This document shows, one piece after another, positions 46,254 to 53,239 of a DNA stretch of 64,000 bases; positions within the stretch are counted from its first letter, which is position 1; every line of letters begins with the position of its first letter. The stretch covers positions 62,001-126,000 of the forward strand of contig CAWHZY010000012.1 in assembly GCA_963833955.1 (NCBI GenBank), given 5' to 3'. A program made the translations under genes and the position numbers. The stretch comes from Roseiarcus sp963833955. GTDB lineage: Bacteria > Pseudomonadota > Alphaproteobacteria > Rhizobiales > Beijerinckiaceae. Under the pieces are notes generated by a model. It was not told where the DNA came from and did not search any database. It worked only from the letters and a program-made list of their open reading frames with translations.

Positions 46254-46497
46254 ATGCTGTCAGTTCGCGATACGATGGGTTTCATCGTCGCGGTGGCGCT
46301 CGGCGTCGCTATCGGCATGTTTGTGCAGGCTCGCCAGACCTCAAACCCGAGCGCCCACTACTCGCTCGCCGTCGTCGAGTTCGGCGATCGGCGACGATCT
46401 CAATCGCGTCGCGGTCAAGGCGGCGCCTGAGCGTTGGTTCCCCCGCGCTTCGACCTACGAAGACGAGGTCGCCAAGATCAATCACGAAGGTTTCTAG
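46254..46497 (+). CDS. Small membrane-anchored hypothetical protein, probably frameshifted
   Basis: The first frame reads MLSVRDTMGFIVAVALGVAI then GMFVQARQTSNPS, one N-terminal membrane helix. Near 46390 a one-base shift leads into 'AIGDDLNRVAVKAAPERWFP' and 'STYEDEVAKINHEGF' ending at 46497. The combined product would be about 80 aa, anchored with a short periplasmic tail. I do not recognise a family and the ribosome-binding site is weak. It is divergent from the fdo operon. Confidence 0.4.
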
Positions 46498-46669
46498 CGG
46501 CGGGCTCGCCAAGTGAGCTAATGAGCCCGGTGATCTCCTCGGCGTTTCGAAGCGCTTAAGAACCGCGTCGTGTCAACGACGGCTGGGTGCGCTTGTCCGT
46601 CGAATAGCTTGAAACCTCTCGCGCTCCGCGGCTTAGCTCTCAGTTTCCTCTAACTTTAACCGGAATTGT

Positions 46670-47896
46670 TCAGACCGGCACGACCGGCGATTTCGTTTTT
46701 CTCAGAGCGTCCATGAACTCATGGTCAAGATTGAGGTGGACTTCAACGAGTTCGGGCGGCGTCAGCGCCAGCCATTGATTGAGCGATACGTCAGCATAAT
46801 AAGAGCTCTTGAAGACCTCCAGGAAACGCAGCGGCGTCGACGCCGTGTTTTCGATATAGTGGCCCATCGCGAAGGGGACATAGCCGACGTCTCCGCCACG
46901 GAAATCGAACGTCCTCGCCTGGCCGCTCGCCGCGAAAACGCCCATGCGGCCCTGGCCTTCGATGTAATATTGCCATTCGTCGGTGTTCGGGTGCCAGTGC
47001 ATTTCCCTCAAGCCCCCGGGCTCGATCTCGACCAGGGCTGCCGCGATGTTTTTGGATGCGGGAAAAACGCTCGAATCGGTGATCCGCACCGTTCCGCTCT
47101 TGGTCCGGATCGGCTCCTGCGCGAGCATGTGATGGCTGAAGGTTTGTGGAACCGGCTCGGCGCCCATGAGCTTATCCGGGCCGAGCGAACCGGGGACCGG
47201 CGCTTTGAAAATGTAGAGCTCGCGCGGGTCGGGCGTATGTCCGAACAGCGTTGGCGGCAAGCCGAAATTCTTGCCCAGAACCTCAGCGGGGACATGCTTG
47301 AACCAGTCGCTGAGCAAAAACGTGTCGTCCTCGTCGAAGTCGCCATCATCGAAGACGAGGAGGAATTCGCAACCGTCGGGACCGAGGCCCTGGATCGAAT
47401 GGGGAATGCCGCCGGCGAAATACCAGAGATCGCCGACGCCGACGTCGTCGACAAAGTTACGGCCCTGCGCGTCAATCGCCGTGATGCGGGCCGTTCCGGA
47501 GAGCATGTAGGCCCATTCCGCCTGCTTGTGCCAATGAAGCTCGCGAACGCCGCCCGCGTTCAGCCGCATGTTCACGCCGGCGATTGCTTTCGAAACGCCA
47601 AGCTCACGGGCTGTGACCTGCCGTGTCCAGCCGCCGCTCGACTGCCTCACATGCGCATCGGCGAAGGAGAACCTGAGATTGGGCAGAGTTCCGGAATCCG
47701 TTGCCGGCGGATTGAGGAGGTCCGGATTCTCAGCTTCCCGGGACACGTCTCCCGGGACAGGATCAGAGCCGCCGACGCCAGGCGCCCGGCTCGGCTCTGG
47801 AACCTGTTCGCCGGCGCCAGCGGCGGCTGCGCTCAGGAGCGCGCCTGCGCCCACAGCTGCGCCGGCTAAAAGATCGCGTCGGGTTGAAACGGTCAT
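46670..47896 (-). CDS. oxdC: Oxalate decarboxylase (bicupin), Tat-exported
   Basis: Manganese enzyme converting oxalate to formate and CO2. Two cupin domains with metal ligands: 'LHWHKQAEWAYMLSGTARIT' with 'IPHSIQGLG', and 'MHWHPNTDEWQYYIEGQGRM' with 'MGHYIENT'. The lid segment reads F-D-E-D-D-T-F, keeping the Glu that in Bacillus OxdC (S-E-N-S) favours decarboxylase over oxidase activity. The N terminus MTVSTRRDLLAGAAVGAGAL is a twin-arginine signal, so it acts outside the cytoplasm. The ATG at 47896 has GAGGGAAG. Its formate could feed the neighbouring periplasmic-facing FdoGHI. Confidence 0.92.
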   Translation of the reverse strand: MTVSTRRDLLAGAAVGAGALLSAAAAGAGEQVPEPSRAPGVGGSDPVPGDVSREAENPDLLNPPATDSGTLPNLRFSFADAHVRQSSGGWTRQVTARELGVSKAIAGVNMRLNAGGVRELHWHKQAEWAYMLSGTARITAIDAQGRNFVDDVGVGDLWYFAGGIPHSIQGLGPDGCEFLLVFDDGDFDEDDTFLLSDWFKHVPAEVLGKNFGLPPTLFGHTPDPRELYIFKAPVPGSLGPDKLMGAEPVPQTFSHHMLAQEPIRTKSGTVRITDSSVFPASKNIAAALVEIEPGGLREMHWHPNTDEWQYYIEGQGRMGVFAASGQARTFDFRGGDVGYVPFAMGHYIENTASTPLRFLEVFKSSYYADVSLNQWLALTPPELVEVHLNLDHEFMDALRKTKSPVVPV

Positions 47897-48125
47897 GATC
47901 TTCCCTCGTTTTGACGATCGCATGGCCTCTACCATGAGCCCATATCAGGATAGCTAGCTAACGGAGTGTGGTCGTTCCCACGAGCCACGACGTCAGCTTG
48001 ACGGAACGCGCGGACTATGAGCCGGACTGCACCTATTAGGAATGCCGTTCTCAGAGGTTTCAGTTATCATGGTCCGTGATGACCGGCTCGCTAATCTCGC
48101 CCGCGCCACTCGCGCTCATGGGGTT

Positions 48126-48264
48126 CTGAAGGTTTGCGGCGCCGGCTCGGCGCCCATGAGCTTGTCAGGCCCAAGCGGACCTGGAACGGGCGCCCTGAAG
48201 ATATAGATCTCCCGCGGATCGAGCGTACGTTCAAACAGGGTCGCCGGCACGCCGGAATTCTTGC
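48126..48264 (-). pseudogene. Internal fragment of a second oxalate decarboxylase gene
   Basis: About 139 bp matching 47136-47274 inside oxdC in the same orientation, with many substitutions. It encodes 'DPREIYIFRAPVPGPLGPDK' and 'LMGAEPAPQTF' where oxdC has 'DPRELYIFKAPVPGSLGPDK' and 'LMGAEPVPQTF'. No start, cupin metal site or end remains. The conservation at protein level suggests the remnant of a once working paralogue, not a recent copy. Confidence 0.8.
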
Positions 48265-48370
48265 TTAAGATAGACGATCGGCGCATTCGCACGTGATCTT
48301 GGGCCTCAACCGGATGCGCGCTGCTATTCGCGGGACGGAGCTCGAATTGGAGCCGTCGAGACGCGTTCTC

Positions 48371-49090
48371 TCACGTCTTGCCGAAGGTTTCGTCGAAGGC
48401 GTAGCCGGTTCCGCGCACGGTTCGGATGGGGTCGCGCTCGCGGCCGCGCGAGAGCGCCTTGCGCAGGCGCCCGACATGGACGTCGACCGTGCGTTCGTCG
48501 ATCTCCGCCGCCTGGCCCCACACGCCGTCCAGGAGTTGCGCGCGCGAGAACACCCGCCCCGGCTTCTCCAAAAGATATTCGAGCAGCCTGAACTCGGTCG
48601 GGCCCAGATGGATGTCGCGCATGCCGCGCCGCACCCGCCGCGTCTCCCGGTCGAGATCGAGATCCCCGGCATAGAGACGCTCGGCGATCCGCTCGGGCCG
48701 GCTGCGGCGCAACAACGCGCGCACCCGCGCCATCAGTTCGGGCACCGAGAAGGGCTTGACCACATAATCGTCCGCGCCGACCGAAAGGCCCCGCACGCGT
48801 TCAGCCTCTTCCCCGCGCGCGGTGACCATGATCACCGGCAGCGTGCGGGTCGATTCGCGCGCCCGCAAGCGTCGGCAGATTTCGAGACCCGAGACGCCGG
48901 GCAGCATCCAGTCGAGGATCACGAGGTCGGGCGCGTTTTCCGCCAGCCTGAGCTCCGCCTCGTCGCCGCGCTCGACATTCTCGACCACATAGCCTTCCGC
49001 CTCGAGATTGTAGCCGAGCAGCAAGGACAGATCCGATTCGTCCTCGACGATCAGAATGCGCGGCGCCGACGCGCCCCCGTGACGGACCAT
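48371..49090 (-). CDS. phoB: Phosphate regulon response regulator PhoB
   Basis: OmpR-family regulator activating Pho genes in low phosphate. The receiver domain has the acidic pocket and phospho-acceptor ('LVILDWMLPGVSGLEICRRL') and 'GADDYVVKPFSVPELMARVR'. The C-terminal winged helix reads 'RDIHLGPTEFRLLEYLLEKP' to 'ERTVDVHVGRLRKALSRGRE' and 'IRTVRGTGYAFDE'. The product is about 239 aa from the ATG at 49090; a GTG at 49111 overlapping the phoU stop by 4 bp is an equally good start. Last gene of the pst-phoU-phoB operon; its kinase PhoR is not in the window. Confidence 0.95.
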   Translation of the reverse strand: MVRHGGASAPRILIVEDESDLSLLLGYNLEAEGYVVENVERGDEAELRLAENAPDLVILDWMLPGVSGLEICRRLRARESTRTLPVIMVTARGEEAERVRGLSVGADDYVVKPFSVPELMARVRALLRRSRPERIAERLYAGDLDLDRETRRVRRGMRDIHLGPTEFRLLEYLLEKPGRVFSRAQLLDGVWGQAAEIDERTVDVHVGRLRKALSRGRERDPIRTVRGTGYAFDETFGKT

Positions 49091-49107
49091 GTCCTTGCGC
49101 GCCTGGT

Positions 49108-49833
49108 TCACTTGACCGCTCCTGTCGCGTCGGTCTCGATGTCGGTTTCCTGCCGCCCGTGCGGCCGCCCGGTCGGAAGGTTCGAACCGGTCACCAGATA
49201 GACCACGGTCTCTGCGATGTTGGTCGCATGATCGCCGATCCGCTCGATGTTCTTCGAGCAAAACAGGAGATGGGCGCAGAAGGTGATGTTGCGCGGATCC
49301 TCCATCATATGCGTGAGAAGATCGCGGAATACCGAATCTTCCAAAGCGTCGAGCTCGACGTCCCGCTCCCAGACGTCGAGCGCCCGCTCGACGTCGCGTT
49401 GCGCATAGGCGTCGAGCACGTCCTTCATCAGTTCGGTCGCGAACTCGTTCATGTGCTTGATGCCGACGATGGCGTGGGGCGCCCGGCCTTCAAGGCCGAT
49501 CTTGAGCGCGCGCCTGGCGATGTTCTTGGCCAGATCCCCGACCCGCTCGAGATCGCCCGCGACCCGAATGGCGCCGATGATCTCGCGCAAGTCGTTCGCC
49601 ACCGGCTGCCTTCGCGCGATCGTCAGCGTCGCCTGCTCCTCGATCTCGCGCTGCAGCGCATCGAGGCGGGGATCGGTCTCCACCACCTGTTGCGCAAGCG
49701 CCGCGTCGCCGGAGGCGAGCGCGTCGACCGCCTCGATCACCATCTTCTCGGCCAGCCCGCCCATCTCGGCGATCCGCCGCTCGAGCAGGTCGAGGTCCTT
49801 GTCGTAGGCTCTGACCGTATGCTGATCCGCCAC
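49108..49833 (-). CDS. phoU: Phosphate signalling protein PhoU
   Basis: 241-aa all-helical protein with two PhoU repeats ('LERRIAEMGGLAEKMVIEAV' and 'VGIKHMNEFATELMKDVLDA', each with the E/D metal-binding pattern). It links the Pst transporter to PhoR/PhoB and represses the regulon when phosphate is plentiful. It lies 15 bp after pstB and overlaps or abuts phoB. Confidence 0.96.
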   Translation of the reverse strand: MADQHTVRAYDKDLDLLERRIAEMGGLAEKMVIEAVDALASGDAALAQQVVETDPRLDALQREIEEQATLTIARRQPVANDLREIIGAIRVAGDLERVGDLAKNIARRALKIGLEGRAPHAIVGIKHMNEFATELMKDVLDAYAQRDVERALDVWERDVELDALEDSVFRDLLTHMMEDPRNITFCAHLLFCSKNIERIGDHATNIAETVVYLVTGSNLPTGRPHGRQETDIETDATGAVK

Positions 49834-49848
49834 GGGCGATTCCTTCCT

Positions 49849-50649
49849 TTAGCCGAAGCGGCCAGTGACGTAATCCTGCGTGCGCTTGTCGCGCGGCGCG
49901 GTGAAGACCGTGTTGGTCTCATCGAACTCGACCATCTCGCCCAGATACATGAAGGCGGTGTAGCGCGAGACGCGCGCGGCCTGCTGCATGTTGTGGGTGA
50001 CGATCGCGATCGTGTAATCGCCGGACAATTCGTCGATCAGTTCCTCGATCTTGGCGGTCGAGATCGGATCGAGCGCCGACGCCGGCTCGTCGAACAGGAT
50101 CACTTCCGGGCTGATCGCCACGGTGCGGGCGATGCACAGGCGCTGCTGTTGTCCGCCAGAGAGGCTGAGGCCGCTCGCGTTCAGCTTGTCCTTGACCTCG
50201 TTCCATAGCGCCGCGCGGCTCAAGGCCTGCTCGACCCGTGCGTCCATTTCCGACTTCGGCAATTTTTCATAGAGGCGAATGCCAAAGGCGATGTTGTCAT
50301 AGATCGTCATCGGAAACGGCGTCGGCTTCTGGAACACCATGCCGACCCGCGAACGCAAGAGATTGAGGTCCAGGTTGGCTGAGAGAATGTTCTCCCCGTC
50401 CAGCATCACCTCGCCCTCGGCCCTTTGCCCAGGATAAAGGTCGTACATGCGGTTCAAAACCCGCAAAAGCGTCGACTTGCCGCAGCCCGAAGGGCCGATG
50501 AACGCCGTCACCTCACCCGCGTAGAGATTGAACGAAACATCCTTGAGCGCGCGCGTCTGCCCGTAGTAGAAATCGAGGTTGCGAACCACAACCTTGTTCG
50601 TTTCCGCCACCGGAGCTTTCGATGGCCTCTGGGCTTCAACATCACTCAT
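49849..50649 (-). CDS. pstB: Phosphate ABC transporter ATP-binding protein PstB
   Basis: ATPase of the high-affinity phosphate importer, 266 aa. Walker A 'AFIGPSGCGKSTLLRVLNRM', signature 'LSLSGGQQQRLCIARTVAIS', Walker B 'EVILFDEPASALDP' and the PstB-typical 'MVFQKPTPFPMTIYDNIAFG' are all intact. It needs PstA and PstC in the membrane; here pstA is truncated and pstC is absent. Confidence 0.97.
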   Translation of the reverse strand: MSDVEAQRPSKAPVAETNKVVVRNLDFYYGQTRALKDVSFNLYAGEVTAFIGPSGCGKSTLLRVLNRMYDLYPGQRAEGEVMLDGENILSANLDLNLLRSRVGMVFQKPTPFPMTIYDNIAFGIRLYEKLPKSEMDARVEQALSRAALWNEVKDKLNASGLSLSGGQQQRLCIARTVAISPEVILFDEPASALDPISTAKIEELIDELSGDYTIAIVTHNMQQAARVSRYTAFMYLGEMVEFDETNTVFTAPRDKRTQDYVTGRFG

Positions 50650-50668
50650 CCCCGAAGCCTCTCCGATG

Positions 50669-51430
50669 CTACTTCTGCTTCACCGACGCAGAGAAAACCC
50701 GCGCCAATATGCTCAACGCCAACACCGCAAACGTGAGGATAAGTGCGCCTGTCCACGCGAGCTTTTGTTGTTCGGCGTAGGGGCTTGCGGGCGAATTCGT
50801 AGATGATGAGCGGCAGCGCAGACATCGGCCCGCGAGGATCGGCGGCAAACAGGGAATTACCGAGCGCGGTGAAGATGAGTGGCGCGGTCTCGCCGGTCAT
50901 GCGCGCGATCGCGAGGAGCACGCCGGTGATCAAGCCGGACATGACCGCGCGGTAGGCGACGTGCCGGATAACGAGCGATCGCGGCATGCCGAGCGCCGAC
51001 GCCGCCTCGCGCAGAGTGTTCGGCACGAGGTTCAGCATGTCTTCCGTCGTGCGGACCATGATCGGCGCGCCTAGCACCGCGAGCGCGACGGCGCCCGCGA
51101 GCGCGGAGAAATGCCCGACGGGCACGACCAACAGTTCGTAGACGAACAGGCCAACGATGATCGAGGGCGCGCTCAACAAAATGTCATTGATGAAGCGCAC
51201 GGCCGAGGCGAGCTTCGAGTTTGCACCATATTCGGCGAGATACGTGCCCGCCAGAATGCCGATCGGCGCGCCGATCGCCAAGCCAATCCCGGTCATGATC
51301 ACGCTGCCAACAATCGAGTTGAGCAAGCCGCCGACGACTCCTGGCGGCGCGGTGTTCTTGGTGAAAACGTCGAGCGACAGTCCCCCCAAGCCGTTCCACA
51401 GCAGGGTGGCCAAAATGATCGCAAGCAATG
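50669..51430 (-). pseudogene. pstA: Phosphate permease PstA, 5' end missing, frameshifted
   Basis: From 'LLAIILATLLWNGLGGLSLD' through 'KNTAPPGVVGGLLNSIVGSV' and 'APIGILAGTYLAEYGANSKL' to 'VRTTEDMLNLVPNTLREAAS' this is PstA with its permease EAA loop. The start codon and about 20-25 residues are gone: the sequence is fused at about 51430 to an internal position of pstS. A one-base insertion near 50780 hides the C terminus, which in the next frame reads 'SPYAEQQKLAWTGALILTFA' to 'VFSASVKQK' and a stop at 50669. Confidence 0.88.
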
Positions 51431-52240
51431 CCGGCTGATTGGCGAGGATGTTGTAAAAGCCCAGGGAGTGCTCCCAATCAGCTTGGCCGCAGCGGCCTGG
51501 AACGCGTCCATGGTCGGGGCGACGATCTTGCCGGCCTTGTTGGCCATGCTGGCGTAGGTCAACTTGTTCTGATCCGCATAGGCGAATTCGACATAGCCGA
51601 TCGCGCCCTTGGTGGTGGCGACATTGTTGGCGAGGCCGTCATTGCCCTTGGCGCCGATGCCGCCGGGCCAGTCAACCGTCGTCGCCACCCCGACCGCCGA
51701 CTTCCAATCCGGCGAAACCTTGCCGAGATAGTAGGTGAAGTTGAAGGTCGTGCCTGACCCGTCGGCGCGATGGATCGGCACAATCGGCGAATTGGGCAGA
51801 TCGAGCTTCGGATTGAGCGTCTTGAGCGCCGCATCATTCCAGCTGGTGATCTTGCCGAGATAGATCTGTGCGAGGGTCGCGCCATCGATAACAATGTCGC
51901 CGGGCTTGACGCCCGGGAGATTGACGACCGCGACGATGCCGCCCATCACCATCGGAAATTGCGCGAGGCCAGCCTTCTCCAGCTCCTTAGGCTCCAATGG
52001 CGCGTCGGTTGCGCCGAAGGTGACGGTTCTCGCCTTGATTTGTTTGATGCCGGCGCCCGATCCAATTGACTGATAGTTCAGTCCGTTTCCGGTGTCCTTT
52101 TTATAAGAATCCGCCCATTTGGCATAGATCGGAAATGGAAAGGTCGCTCCAGCGCCGGAAATATCAGCAGCTTGCGCGATAGTGGCCGTTGCGGCGCCTG
52201 CGGCGAACGCGACGACGCGAATGAAATGGGTTAGTCTCAT
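51431..52240 (-). pseudogene. pstS: Phosphate-binding protein PstS, 3' end missing, frameshifted
   Basis: Periplasmic phosphate receptor with signal peptide MRLTHFIRVVAFAAGAATAT, then 'ADISGAGATFPFPIYAKWAD', 'YQSIGSGAGIKQIKARTVTF' and 'IHRADGSGTTFNFTYYLGKV' (phosphate ligands). A one-base deletion near 51480 breaks the frame; in the next frame the protein continues 'DWEHSLGFYNILANQPA' and then runs directly into PstA. About 70 residues of PstS, the whole of pstC and the first part of pstA are missing. The deletion joins the two genes in frame (after repair of the single-base error), which is either a real deletion or an assembly join. Confidence 0.9.
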
Positions 52241-52330
52241 TATACGCCTCTCAAGCGCTAGCGATGATCAATTCCAGCCGCGGCGATGGCGCGCGACGGA
52301 TTGTTTCTAGGCTCGCTCGATATGCCTATT

Positions 52331-52359
52331 GCGACAATGAGACGACAGTTTTACGACAG
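52331..52359 (-). promoter_or_regulatory. Pho box (PhoB binding site) upstream of pstS
   Basis: On the minus strand three direct repeats spaced 11 bp apart: CTGTCGT (52353-52359), CTGTCGT (52342-52348), TTGTCGC (52331-52337). This matches the CTGTCAT-N4-CTGTCAT consensus and lies 91-119 bp before the pstS start. PhoB encoded at 48371 would bind here. Confidence 0.88.
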
Positions 52360-52599
52360 TGACGTCGGGACCCTGCCGCTGGAGGCGGATCATACCCCCC
52401 GCGAAGCGGCTTTCAACGGCGTCCGAATCCTCCTCTCCATAGCGGAACGATGCGTCCCGCGTTGGCTCAAGGACGCGGGTCCAAGCCTGGTCACGGCTGG
52501 GAACAGCCGGCGCACAAGGTTTCCTTGCACGCTCCACAAGGACGCTTTGCCCCGCGTTCGTGCGCCCTGACGAACTCGCTACCGCAGGCGCGTGGCGCA
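52360..52599. other. Short gap upstream of the pst operon
   Basis: Beyond the Pho box no gene, RNA or repeat is recognisable. Overlapping open frames on both strands here (52286-52570 plus, 52307-52600 minus) cover the Pho box and have no protein-family features. Confidence 0.4.
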
Positions 52600-52785
52600 T
52601 TATTTCTTCGTTCGCGCAGCTCTCGGGCTCGCCTCTCGCCCGCCCTGCTCTTCTGGCGGCGCCACTACGCCTTTCTTATAGTCGTCGACCTCCTTGGCGT
52701 ACGGCTGCCCGTCTTCTCGGGTGTGGCTGTGCGGAAGGCTCGGCGGAGGTTCAGAGCCGGGTGGAGGGGTGCGTTTGGCCATCAT
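52600..52785 (-). CDS. Small hydrophilic hypothetical protein
   Basis: 61 aa, MMAKRTPPPGSEPPPSLPHS to the stop, rich in Pro, Glu, Lys and Arg and without hydrophobic segments. A strong GAAGGAGA ribosome-binding site 2-9 bp before the double ATG supports translation. I do not recognise a family. It is followed on the same strand by the pst operon and preceded by the DUF3175 gene. Confidence 0.55.
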   Translation of the reverse strand: MMAKRTPPPGSEPPPSLPHSHTREDGQPYAKEVDDYKKGVVAPPEEQGGREASPRAARTKK

Positions 52786-52842
52786 GTCTCCTTCTTGCAG
52801 CGATCCGCTCCCGGGTCTTGACCGAGATCCGGGTTCCCTGAA

Positions 52843-53139
52843 CTATGCTTTGCGCCCGCGTTCAAACAGCTCGCGCAGCTTTTCTTTCGCCGATTCGAGG
52901 GTGTGTTTCCGTTCGGCAGGCAGGTTTCGCCCCGCGCGATTGATATAAAAAGTCAACATCGACATGGCCGACTGGAACGGGCTTGATTTCCGCCGCTCGC
53001 TGGACTCAGCCGAGCGCTTGAGCGACTTGGCAATGCCTGTTGCGCTCTTCTTTTCGAACACTTTTTGTTCCAGATCGAGCGCATCCGAGTGCTCGGTCAC
53101 ATCCGCCGACCATCGGTTCTTTTGCTGGTGCTTGGGCAC
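52843..53139 (-). CDS. DUF3175 family protein
   Basis: 98-aa basic, hydrophilic protein whose whole length matches the DUF3175 pattern: 'WSADVTEHSDALDLEQKVFE', 'IAKSLKRSAESSERRKSSPF', 'SAMSMLTFYINRAGRNLPAE' and 'LESAKEKLRELF'. The function of the family is unknown; its lysine/arginine content suggests nucleic-acid contact. Single gene, no clear partners. Confidence 0.85.
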   Translation of the reverse strand: MPKHQQKNRWSADVTEHSDALDLEQKVFEKKSATGIAKSLKRSAESSERRKSSPFQSAMSMLTFYINRAGRNLPAERKHTLESAKEKLRELFERGRKA

Positions 53140-53239
53140 GGGGGCGCTCCGTTCTTACGGCGCTGATCGTCCATAACTCGGATTGCCGGAGAGAGTTCCG
53201 CGCCTCAACCCCCCTCGGCGTACGGCCGGCCGCCCTAAC

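Noticed and set aside
50646..50668. PstA ending in an arginine-rich tail overlapping pstB
   Set aside because: That tail is the result of a one-base insertion; the other frame restores the normal PstA C terminus ending at 50669.
52286..52570. 94-codon open frame upstream of pstS
   Set aside because: It spans the Pho box, has no family resemblance, and is matched by an equally long opposite-strand frame.
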